Shown: piece after piece, positions 1 through 9,899 of the stretch
How positions within the stretch are numbered: position 1 is the stretch's first letter
Layout: every line of letters begins with the position of its first letter
Assembly (NCBI GenBank): GCA_033557685.1
Contig: JAWQRN010000059.1
Location: 1-43,861 of the forward strand
Direction: 5' to 3'
Length of the DNA stretch: 43,861 nt
Source: Sperchopsis tessellata
Taxonomy: Eukaryota; Arthropoda; Insecta; Coleoptera; Hydrophilidae
Position numbers and translations under genes: made by a program
The notes under the pieces: generated by a model
What the model saw: only the letters and a program-made list of their open reading frames with translations
The model's database searches: none
Told to the model about the DNA's origin: nothing

Positions 1-120
1 TATAGGTTCCAATACATATCGTAGAGCACTAGTGGTGCGTAATAGCTATTTAGGTATTGGATACCTCATTCATACACAAAGCTGAGCGTCTTATTATTTT
101 AATTACTATGCCAGTATATA
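1..120. repeat. Dispersed repeat, copy A (partner at 36412-36530)
   Basis: This edge segment matches 36412-36530 in direct orientation. Shared blocks include TAGGTTCCAAT, AGAGCACT, AATAGCTAT, the run TTGGATACCTCATTCATAC and CTTATTATTTTAA. The copies have diverged through small indels. There is no coding potential, and the element type is unknown because the left end is cut by the window. Confidence 0.7.
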
Positions 121-257
121 GGAGTTTCACTTTTTTCTAAATTAATTTTCATATGATAATAATGCAAAAAAATATTTGAGGAATCAGCCCATTTGCCTTG
201 AATTTTGAATATATAAAAGTTGTATACTTCACCTAACTATAAAAAATAAAAATTAAG

Positions 258-661
258 ATGAAGTGCTTTATTTAATAATTTAAATGTTTTGTTTTATATA
301 ATGTTTTGTTTTTGATTTGCTTTATTTTTAATATGAAAAAATATTTCATTAAGTTTTGTGGTTTTTAATGATTGTACTTTACTCATTGATAACTTGTATG
401 TACCTTGTTTATAATTTAAAGTGTTTGAATTACCTAAATTGTATGCAATATTTCGTTTAATAATCTATTTTATTTATAATTCAAACACTTTAAATTACAA
501 ACCAAATACTCAAAAGTTATCAAATGAGTACCCAACAATAATTAAAAACTACAAAACTTAATTAAATACATAACCTATTTTTTAAATTACAAACAAAAAA
601 AATTAATAACAAATCATTATTTAAATCAACAAATTATATTTTATTTAATAAAACATTTCAT
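258..661. repeat. Foldback element (long imperfect inverted repeat)
   Basis: The left arm, about 258-432, is the reverse complement of the right arm, about 477-661, around a loop of about 45 bp. The inner 85 bp of each arm match best: TAATTTAAAGTGTTTGAATTA on the left pairs with TAATTCAAACACTTTAAATTA on the right, and AAGTTTTGT pairs with ACAAAACTT. The outer arms are AT-rich and have indels. There is no ORF. It is probably a foldback or MITE-type non-autonomous DNA element. A clear target duplication was not identified. Confidence 0.75.
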
Positions 662-665
662 ATAT

Positions 666-1309
666 ATTTTTATTTTTAGAAACTTTTTGACACATTAATA
701 GACAATATGTTTAATACCTTTGTAAAGTAGACAACTTTACTCTCTACCATCATTCGCTACATAGGAGGTGCAATTGCACTGACGATAGTTTCAATTTCTA
801 GCAAACCTACATATGCAATATAATTCCGGAACTGAGCAACTTTTACAAAATACTTTAAAACCGTGGTCTGTTGACGTTGAAATTATACCCATTTTTAAGT
901 TTTCAATGAAGGAAAAAGAATTTTTTTGCTCTAGCGTAATAATATGGATCACTATGCAACGTAGATGTATTAAATTGCCACAATTCAGTTTTAATGAAAT
1001 ATCTGTTCTAATATTTTCAAGATAAGAAATCTTCAAACAACTCATTCCTTTATACATAATCATTGGATTAATTAATGGCACCTCCTGTAGTGGATCAAAA
1101 GTTTCCAACAAACATTTGTCAAATTAACATTTGAATAACCCGTCCTATTCCATTAGGTTAGCATTCTTTCTGGTAGTTCGTATCCGCCAGAATTTGATGG
1201 ATGTCCTTCTAAAAAGATTAGTTTGGTTAAATAGGTTTGACATTTGATTATTTTAGGAATTCTATTTAAATGCACAAGAATAAGACTCACCGCCTAAGCA
1301 AATGGGATG
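666..1309. other. Intergenic, nothing recognised
   Basis: AT-rich sequence. A 106-codon minus-strand reading frame and a 70-codon plus-strand frame overlap each other here. Neither has a recognisable motif, splice context or family resemblance, so I do not call either a gene. Confidence 0.6.
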
Positions 1310-1317
1310 AATAATCG

Positions 1318-1485
1318 AAAAGTCGTGTCGATCTTAGTGCGTGATATCTTGTCCGTTAATATCCAACCACATAATGTAGGTGCGGTGTTGAGGTTTAATT
1401 TCGGTAGCCTAAACCAAGGCGAGCGAGTGACTTACTGTGTCGCACATAATGAAGAATATGCTGTGGATAAAAATGGTAATACCTG
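1318..1485 (+). pseudogene. Possible decayed coding fragment of unknown family
   Basis: An open frame of roughly 50 codons has a protein-like composition and contains segments such as FNFGSLNQGERVTYCV and AHNEEYAVDKNGN. It ends at TGA near 1482. There is no start codon or splice evidence, and I do not recognise the family. It could be a relic of a transposon or gene, or chance. Confidence 0.2.
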
Positions 1486-1779
1486 ATCTCCCCATGTCTT
1501 GGACGACTGCATCAAACTGGACTTGTTCTTGTTTACGATGTTCGAAAGGTTACGAGAGAAACTAGAGTGTAATTAAGGTGACTTAATTAAACCAGAAAAA
1601 TATATCTTTACAATTTGAATATTTTCCGTTCACTTAAAAAAAAAACATTGATAACTTCCTTAATCAGTCAGGAAATACATAAATTCCAGATGATCCGAAA
1701 TTACATTCACAAGACTTGGTACCTTTACACACAGGAATTTTCGACACTTTCCGCGAGCCAAAACTATTCATTTAATTCC

Positions 1780-1925
1780 GCCTTCAGAGATGCAACGAAG
1801 TGCATTCTAGATCCGGCAGCAACGGAAGCCCTTCCACAGCAAATTTCGAGCACGGTGGCCGTGAAAACGCTTCTTGTCTCTGCTAACGCGGGTTTAAAGC
1901 CCTGCTAACGCGTTATTGAAGCTCT
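1780..1925. repeat. CpG-richer patch with a short direct repeat
   Basis: This patch has higher GC than its surroundings and contains CTGCTAACGCG twice, about 23 bp apart (near 1880 and 1903). On the minus strand an open stretch encodes CCGRASVAAGSRMHFVAS, which looks like part of a dispersed repeat ORF, but I cannot name it. It is probably a repeat fragment. Confidence 0.3.
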
Positions 1926-2059
1926 GCTTGCACATTTTTCTATAGAATTGTTCAGTCTTTCACTGCACATGTACTCAAAACGAGATTTACTTTTGGCGAT
2001 GCTATTCATACGAAGGAAGAATTTTTTATTACGTTACTACGGAGGATGAATAAGTAGCA

Positions 2060-2285
2060 GATATAGTAAGACTTTGGGTTCAATCATTGCTTGTATAAAG
2101 ACCGAATCGAGAATTATTTCAAGTTAAATTTGGCGATTTATAACAGGATGATGAATTTTTCTTTAAGCTTCTTACTGGAATTAAAAATGACAGTCGAAAA
2201 AAACGCACCGTTAAGAAACAAGCCATACCACCAGATGAGAAACTGGCTTTGATACAGATAAGATATATATTTCTAATACTCAGTT
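2060..2285 (+). pseudogene. PIF/Harbinger-like transposase relic
   Basis: One plus-strand frame with two internal stops reads LWVQSLL, then RPNRELFQVKFGDL, DDEFFFKLLTGI and AIPPDEKLALIQIRY. This order resembles the N-terminal part of PIF/Harbinger DDE transposases: an FWV-x-PLL motif, then D-x-E-x-FF, then an AI-x-x-x-EKLAL-x-LRY helix. The downstream catalytic domain is not convincingly visible. It is a short, dead fragment, and the call rests on motif order only. Confidence 0.4.
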
Positions 2286-2289
2286 TGAT

Positions 2290-5200
2290 TTACTTAAAAT
2301 TACTCAGCGTTAAAGTGAATACGCTAGTCAAAAAAGTATTACTAAAAAAACCATTAGTCTTACTTTTTAGAACCTTATAAGAAAATGTGGGAAATGTCAT
2401 TTGCATTTGAGGTCGTTTCGCAGGACTTTCGAGCGAAGGGCAATGTTGTTGAGTTTCCTGATTTTTTTAATTTCCCTGGTATGGTAGCAAAGTAGAAACT
2501 CGGTTGAGCATAATAGATTTCCATTACGGTGATTGCGTAAGTGGTTGCTGAGAATATGTCGGTGAAAGCAGCTAGTACTAGTATGGTAATGATAAAAATT
2601 GTTCAACGTCTGGGGTTGTAGATGCATAAGTAGCCTGTTTGGAAGAAAAGAGGACACAAATCATCTAGCTTTTTACAGTTTCACCACAACGCCCATTACC
2701 GCTATCATTTATGATTTTTAAAGCCGTTTCCAAAAATGTAAGCTGTTCAAGTACATACTTTTGCTTCTATTTCGTTGCACAACCCGATCTTTTTAATCTC
2801 CTTGTATCTGTCCCTTAATAGATCATGGAGACTTTTTACTTCCGTTGATATGAGTTAGCTGTAAAAAAAAAACAAAATAGAAATAAGCGTACTTTCTGCT
2901 CAAAATATTTTTTAAATATTACATATACTTGGAAAACTACATATGACAAGGTTGATTGGTTTATAGTTACTTTCTTTTTCATGCATAACGCTCCCGAATT
3001 GTTTGTTTCAGATATTTTGGATCTGTGAACATTATGAACGATCTCCACATTGATAACCGTACGAGACATTGTCAACATTCAAAACAGTTGTATTTTCGTT
3101 TATTTTAAAGCGTTTAAGCAATGCATTTTCTATTGTTAAAATTTTCCGATTTCAGAATTGTGTAATCAAATACATAGTTATGATATTGCCTTTATCGATA
3201 CGGAGAAGTCTTGATTATTTTTATTACACTATCTCACAATTACAAATTTTTATTTTTTCTTCCTTTTGAACTCTAGAATTAATTGACCCATAATCACATC
3301 TTTAGTCTTTCATATAAAAATCTATTCATCTATTTCGACTTTATTTATAGACATTTTCTGATAGTTTTGTTAATTATTTTGAATGATTCTTGTTAGGTAT
3401 GGATTGCATTTATTTTGAAATATCTATAGATTTATGAAATGTAAATTAATGTAGCGGCGCTAATTCTATCTCGTGTAAATACGAATGAGTTTCTCGTAAG
3501 TAAAATGAATAATGCTATCACTTATCTTTGTCTCAAATATCTGCGAACGTATGTTCTCGTGCTATATAGTATGGAAGTAATAGAAATGGTATTTTTGTAT
3601 TGAAAGAATGAATTGAAATGTATTACACATTATCTTATTATAAATACTGAGTATACAGTATAGAAAGTTGAATAAATTTGAGTTACAGCGCGATCAAAAA
3701 TACATCACAACGTAGGAGAAAAATATTTCTAACTTATGGTCGAAGTAAGCAAAACACGTATCTGTCCTGTTGTCTTCGCTCCATCTGGTTGGATTTTCTC
3801 AGAGGATGACTCTACTTTTGGAGGGGACAATATGTTTAACATGTCAGTAATATTCAGGCAGCAAAATACACAAATTTACAGCGGTGGCTGCCGTAAAATG
3901 GTGTAAGCAACTATAGCATCTTAAACAAAACCTTTGTAACAAATATCCATGTTTGTATTTTATTGATTTATAAATAGAAAGTCATAAAATATTTAAATGT
4001 TTGTAGATATGTCGAAATGTGTATGCCATGTTTAAAACCCCTATTCATATGACGTATTGTCTTGCCTTCTTTTACACTCAGGCCCAGTAACCCATTTTGC
4101 AACTTCTTTGTACGAACTAATTTTTTAAAGCACCAAGGACCGTAGATAATAGTCATTTCCATGAAAGAAAAACGAGTGATATTAATTTCACTGCACAGCT
4201 AAGATTAAAAATAATTACCTGTTTATCAGTAATCATTAATTATAAGGATGTAATTATAATTTGAGAAAAGAGAAAATTTCTAGAAAAGGGGAAAATTTAC
4301 TTTACCCTGTGAGACTTTGCTGAAACGTATTTGTATAAAATAGAGACTTAACGTCTCGGCCGTACATCTTTCACATACTATAGTATAGGTCCAGCACAAT
4401 TTATTAAATGTAAGCACTTCCTTTTATTATATTTATGCTTTGTCAGAATAATAATGCTCTATAAAAATAATACCCGAGAACGGATTGTAAACAGCACCGG
4501 CAGTCAAAGTTATTTTATAAACTTTAACTACAATCCAGATAAGTACAACATTTTTTTCGGCTTTTTACTGTTCTCTATTTGCTTTCCCCAATTTCCTCAC
4601 CAGCGTTTCAAACAGAACACCGCAGTTTACTAACTTTCGGTTTTATACCAGTTTTCAATGTTTAGTTTCAAACGTAGATGGGAATAATAGTTCGTAACTT
4701 GCAATTTCACGCACATATACAACTAAGACAAAAAGTATAGGTAAATGAGATAATCGCGAAACGCGTTGTATAAAATGCGTTGATTATAATTACGAGCTGT
4801 GAGTGACTACTACCAAATCAGATTCAGAAGATATGTGTTGAGCAATTTATAAACATCTTTGTGCCAAGTTAATTGTATGCATCCACTGTAATAAACAACT
4901 CCGTTTTATTTTTTCATGCCTGTTAATTTTATTGCTTTATACTTCCGGGAAAAATCAATTTAGCGAAAAGGTGCCTATTAATTACGCGTGTGAAAGGATG
5001 GTGAAGAGTCTTTGTTAGAATATGCACAATGGTCACATTTGTGTCTGAAACTTTGAAAATAATTTGTCTTAACGTCTTTTCAGTTCACTCAGCGAGAGTT
5101 AACGTTTTTAAACCTAGTTACATAGGATAAATCAGTAATAACTCATCCTTAGTTTGCCATTGCTTTTTTTAACTTTAGTTGTAAAAGTTGTACAACCTTG

Positions 5201-6300
5201 CGGTGTACATTTTGTAAAATTACTTAGAACAACGTTTTTGTTCGTTTGTACAAAATCCTATGTTTATTATTTAATTTTTAGATTATTTTATTAATTTCCT
5301 TCAAAACAACAATAAGTTAAGCCTATAACCAGTGACGTCATTCAGCTGGTTTTCACAAGTTTCCGGAAACCGGTTGTTAAAGCTCAGATTTAAGGAGTTC
5401 AATAATCAACTTTGCTTGTTTTGTTATATTAGTTATATAATATAACATATAATACTCTTATATTATGAAATTAAATAATTAAACTACTTACAAACAAATA
5501 AACGTATCTTTAAAAAGAACGTTATTGCCCATCTCCAATACGGCGGAAATATTTCATAGAGAAAGTGCGCATATGAGTTAGAATGGGAAATCCCCGCTGT
5601 ATGTATTTATAACTTGTATCAGCCGTAAAGTTAAGGGCTTAGTTATGAAGACGTTACAGTTTAGTTTTGTGGTGTGTGATGAATAATATATGCACCAATC
5701 AACGTAGTGCACTGCTTATAGAAAATATATGCCATTTAATGACGATAAAACTATTGGGAAAAGAAATCAGCGATTGGGATTCTACACCGTATGTAAAATC
5801 GTGGTTGCGTCAAGGTCACCATTCGCCATTGACATTAGAGTAAAGAAGAATATTGAAAGTAGTTGTTCAAAAAATAATATTGCAATTTGGAGTCTTTTAT
5901 AATTTATTTTTATATTGAATTTTATAAACTTTCTCAAAAATATTAATAAATGAATTTTCGGTATTCTGTTTTGTTTTAAACCGGTTAGAGTATTTGAATG
6001 ACACCACTGCCTATTACCAGTTATAATGAATTTTGTGATTTTTTTTTAAATTTGATAAAAACGTAGCTTATCAAAACATTCCACTTACCAATGATAACAT
6101 AAACAACAGATTTGTTTACAATGCAATACAAGTCTATTTGCCATAAATAAATTACATAGTCAGTCAAGTAAATACAATATCTACAAAAACACAAATAAAT
6201 AGTTGTAACCACTATATTTAACAAATAATAATTTTAATGTAAATAACTGCAATCCGTTCACGAAATCAAAACAATTAAATAGGTACATTATACATATATA
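2290..6300. other. Long intergenic stretch, nothing recognised
   Basis: About 4 kb of AT-rich sequence with short spurious reading frames only (up to 86 codons). No splice-bounded coding segments, RNA genes or repeat structure could be supported. Old repeats beyond recognition are likely. Confidence 0.5.
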
Positions 6301-6301
6301 T

Positions 6302-6595
6302 ATAATTCAACTATGCACGCGCTATTGGTGGCTAACGTTATAAAAATGGTCATTGTTTTTTTGCGGAGTGGTATATAAACTTGTTAGAAAACACTTTGTT
6401 ATACTTTCTAGTCAACGTGGAAATATGATTTTCAAAAAAAATTGTTGTTTGAAAGTCATATTTCCTCGATGACTAGAGAGTATCACAAAGTGTTTTCTAA
6501 CAAGTTTATATACCACTCCGCAAATACAATGAAATGTCATTCATTTTTATGATATATAACGTTAGCCACCAATAGCGCGTGCATAGTTGAATTAT
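6302..6595. mobile_element. Snap-back MITE with about 140-bp terminal inverted repeats
   Basis: The whole 294 bp is one hairpin. The left end (ATAATTCAACTATGCACGCG) is the exact reverse complement of the right end at 6576-6595. Blocks such as GGCTAACGTTATA, TGCGGAGTGGTATATAAAC and TTGTTAGAAAACACTTTGT recur inverted on the right arm. The central loop, near 6436-6456, is A/T-rich. There is no ORF. The outer palindrome (AATT) makes the target duplication ambiguous. The arms remain similar with few mismatches, so the insertion may be fairly young. The superfamily is not assigned. Confidence 0.85.
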
Positions 6596-6724
6596 CTTTG
6601 TCCTGTGATATGACAGTAAACGATGGATAATTTATCTATTGTTGTTATCATGGTATTCGCAATGTACTAGGAATTTGTTTATTTTGCATGTACGTATTTC
6701 ACTTATTTGAAATTACGTAATTTT

Positions 6725-6914
6725 AATTTTAATTTTAGAGGAACTGTATAGAATTATAATAAATGTAGAAACTATGAATGTTGTTTCCGGGTGAAAACCA
6801 TGTAGTGGCATTTCAAATTGAGCAATTTTGATTTAAATTTTAGAATAACTGTATAGCGTTATAATAAATGTAGAACCTATGAATTTTGTTTTCGGGTGAA
6901 AACCATGTAGAGGC
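6725..6914. repeat. Tandem direct repeat, about 105-bp period (6725-6809 and 6830-6914)
   Basis: Two direct copies share AACTGTATAG, TTATAATAAATGTAGAA, then CTATGAAT, TTGTTT, CGGGTGAAAACCATGTAG. The same core (GAATGTTGTTTCCGGGTG followed by AACC, TAGAGGCTCTGA) forms both arms of the palindrome at 35627-35722, so this is a dispersed family. Just downstream, at 6914-6945, lies ACGTTTCGTCCAC. Confidence 0.75.
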
Positions 6915-7194
6915 TCTGATACGTGCCTACGTTTCGTCCACTATTTTTTCACTACACTGATCCAAACTCGGCCGGATCAAGTGGGGGATATGCAGTAACA
7001 CGGAGCCGTTACGTTCGGGCGATTGTCTCAGAATTCAGAAGGAGAGAAATGAGAGAGGGGGATTCTCCAAGCAATTGGTAGTTGAAAACCATCGTCCCTA
7101 TTAATATTGTTGGGGCGATTATAAACCTCAACGGCTTTTCGGAATTTTCTGGGAAAAAAGTAGCGAAACGGTAAGTAGTTTGCTTGTTTTATAT

Positions 7195-7280
7195 GCAGCT
7201 CAGATATTCTCTGTAGCGAAGCAGCTCAGATATTCTCTGTAGCGAAGCAGCTCAGATGTCTCTGTAGCGAAGCAGCTCTG
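7195..7280. repeat. 26-bp minisatellite, about 3.3 copies
   Basis: The unit GCAGCTCAGATATTCTCTGT plus AGCGAA is repeated at 7195-7220, 7221-7246 and 7247-7271 (one base shorter), followed by a partial GCAGCTCTG. The first two copies are identical. Confidence 0.9.
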
Positions 7281-7379
7281 CCTGACTGCCCTACATAGCT
7301 GACTTCACATTTACAAACAAGGATGTGAATTCCGCAATATGACCTATGGATCAATTTTTCTTTATTTTAGACCAATAAG

Positions 7380-8400
7380 TTACCAAACGTACCCACCCAC
7401 CCATACGAGACGAGCAATCTTATAAGAAATTTTCCCGAAGAATAAAATTAATATGTGGCAAAAGGTTATATGAGTGGAGGTGAGGTAAAACACAAATTCA
7501 ATGATTTTTTGTACTTTCATGAAGAACGTCTTCTGAAAGAGATCCTAAGGATAACCATTACTATATACGATTCGATTTCAGAAATAAAACTTTCGAAGGA
7601 TAAGGGCATGTAGGGAGCTCTGCGGAAGAGAAAAAAGGTATGGCATTTCTTACGGTAAATATCGAATGTAAAAAAGTCTGAAAGTATATTTAGGCAGGTA
7701 CAGAAAGTTCAATGACATGTCCATTTTAACAAATTTTTATAAGAAACATTAAATACTTGAAGCTCAGACACCGTTAGGTCATTTTCAGATAGAAAACAGA
7801 ATACGTCATCCAAGTATTTGAACCAGAATTTGATAAATCGAGCACATGCAAAATCATTAATAAAAGGAAACCGATCCAAATAATCCATAAATATTTCCGA
7901 AAGGTACGGGCTACAGTTGAATCTCATCGCCAAACCCAGAGCCAAAGAAATTACGTTTCGGCACAACCAACATACACACACCATCCGAAAGGTAATTCAT
8001 GTACGAGATCAATGCAATCATAGCCTGGGATAGTGAAATGAAAAAAAATCACTATTAACAGAAGCTAAGTATGAGAAAATTTTTACACCGTATCTAGATT
8101 CAAAATTAAAATTGATTTTAGTTTTCTATTCAAGATTAGGGTTAATATGTGCGCATTAGAACAAGCAAATGATACCACAAGTCTAATATGACACCCTTCG
8201 TAATCAATCTTAAGCAAACCATACAACCTATGGATGGGAGGATTAATTTGAAGAATATCAAATAATTTAAAAAACTACTATAAAATATCTTAAAAAGGGA
8301 GTTTAAAGGCTTAAAAATTATTTTCAACAAATAAACTTCAAACTTTATCAGCCCTGGAAATAACGAAATCAACAATCTTCTGCAAGAAAAAATGTTACCG
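7380..8400 (-). mobile_element. Penelope-like element fragment, decayed reverse transcriptase
   Basis: Minus-strand frames encode PLE reverse transcriptase motifs in the right order. Near 8220-8150 is RLYGLLKID then VVSFACSNAH (family motif LYGLPKIHK...RPIVS). At 7984-7709 are GLAMRFNCSPYLSEIFM (family GLAMGSPLSP-x-x-x-IFM) and KFWFKYLDDVFCFL, the YxDD catalytic box (here YLDD). Further down, at about 7690-7560, is IYRKKCH (family VYRKPTHT). Frameshifts and stops separate the pieces. PLE RTs copy RNA into DNA with a GIY-YIG nuclease at the C-terminus. That nuclease is not recognisable here, and the copy is dead. Confidence 0.75.
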
Positions 8401-8559
8401 TTGAAAATAGATCATATTGACCAATAATAACAGTGAACTCTATGTATATTCCCTATGGATGACTGTTAAAAACGGAGTTCCACGAGGTTTCATATTGGGA
8501 ACACTTGCAATAAATGGACAGAATACGGGAGGCCTGGAGAGTAAGATAGAAGGTTATCT

Positions 8560-8760
8560 TGAGATCTAAATTGATCTAACACGAGATCGATCTTCGATCG
8601 TGATCAATCTTTGATCGGGGATCGATATTACTTCGGTGATCAATCGTTGATAGGGGATCGATCATCGATCTTCGATCACATTCCGATCTTATATTCAAAG
8701 ATCGATTTTTCGATCAATTGATCTTTTTCGATCATATAATGCACCTTGAACCCGATCTTA
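8560..8760. repeat. GATC-dense degenerate tandem repeat
   Basis: I count 19 GATC tetramers in about 200 bp, many as GATCGATC or TCGATC. A 25-bp segment at 8602-8626 (starting GATCAATC and ending GGGGATCGAT) recurs at 8638-8662 with two differences, giving a 36-bp period. It lies between PLE and LINE fragments. It is probably a degenerate simple or satellite array. Confidence 0.8.
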
Positions 8761-8869
8761 AAATACGACTTGAACTCAGCCCTAGTAGTAGGCAGCAACT
8801 AAACAGGCAGAAGATAAGCATTAATTACATTACGAAAAAAGAAAATGAATCGCTAAGACTTCAAATTAG

Positions 8870-9430
8870 GTCCGATAGTCCAATCTGCTTACCTTACTTA
8901 CAACTTATTGGGGATTCGTGTAGATGAAACTCTAAACTGGACACCACCATGGACTGCTAGAGTTAGTTCAAGTTCATTTGTGCTTTCTTAAATTAATTAC
9001 TGTGGAGGTCGCTTTACCTGCATATTATTCATAGATTTACTGAAGAATACCTTATAGCATCTTATTATGGGGCACCTCACTAGACTGAGGGTGAACGCAA
9101 ATTTAAACTATAAAAAAGTGCATCAGATACATCATTAGAATGCATAAAAAATACTCATGCATAAAAGTGTTTAAAAGTTGCAAAATAATTACATTCATAA
9201 AACTTCAAATTTTTAAGGGAACCGCAGCAACGTCAATCATATGGTACCAGGCAGAATATAAACCACCTACTCCCTCCACATACTCATATGGCCATGAAAT
9301 AGGCTACACAAATTTATAATCTTCTACCAGTGGAGATGAAACAGTTGTCACTGTACAAGTTCAAGAGAAAAATCCAAAATATATGGGTCAAGGGTATATA
9401 AATTTGAATGACGAACAGCCCAAGAAGTAA
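8870..9430 (+). mobile_element. LINE 3' fragment (C-terminal region of ORF2)
   Basis: Plus-strand frames read LGIRVDETLNW, LINYCGG, KKCIRYIIRM and VFKSCKIITF in the order seen at the C-terminal end of jockey/CR1-type LINE polyproteins: FLG-x-x-D-x-x-LxW, then Q-K-x-x-IR-I, then PLF-x-x-x-IL. Several stops and frameshifts are present. There is no catalytic RT core in this piece. The clade is uncertain. Confidence 0.6.
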
Positions 9431-9639
9431 TTAATTAAACTTGTCATTTGGTGGACAAAACGGAATTTTGATTTTGTAACTTGACTTTACTGTGTTATAT
9501 TATATTTGTATATTTTGTTATTATATTGTACATTTTGAAAAAATCATTTGCATTATTGTAATTATTTATTTGTTGTTTGAGTGTATTATATTGCGAATTG
9601 TTATTTGCTGTGTATGGCCTTATATAAACAAAATATAGA

Positions 9640-9890
9640 AGAATCTCATTGGATGTATCGCAAGGTTTGAATATTTCTCCTCACCTTTAAGCTTACATAC
9701 ACAAGACTTCCCTAAGGAAGTAGAAACTAAGCTATTACGTTATGCAGACGACACAGTTGTACTTGTATCATCTCATAGTAGTAAAATCGTAATTACTATA
9801 CTGCAGCCGGTCGCTAAAGGTATGCAAGAGTGATTTTAAGTTTCAGGTTACCACCGAGAAAAGATAGGAAATCTTCTTTGTCTCCTGCCA
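9640..9890 (+). mobile_element. LINE reverse transcriptase fragment with YADD box
   Basis: A plus-strand stretch reads GCIARFEYFSSPLSLH, then KLLRYADDTVVLVSS, the palm C motif (Y-A-D-D) of non-LTR reverse transcriptases. It starts and ends abruptly and has stops within about 60 codons. It is a short relic, and its order relative to the preceding LINE 3' fragment shows it is a separate insertion. Confidence 0.7.
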
Positions 9891-9899
9891 TATAACGAA

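Noticed and set aside
791..1111. 106-codon minus-strand ORF
   Set aside because: No family motif, no splice context, and a competing ORF on the other strand. Length is within chance for this amount of sequence.
6914..6960. Fourth hammerhead-like site (minus strand GGACGAAACGTAGGCACGT)
   Set aside because: The right half and a possible short stem III are present, but no UGAUGA-like half or complementary stem strand is seen upstream.
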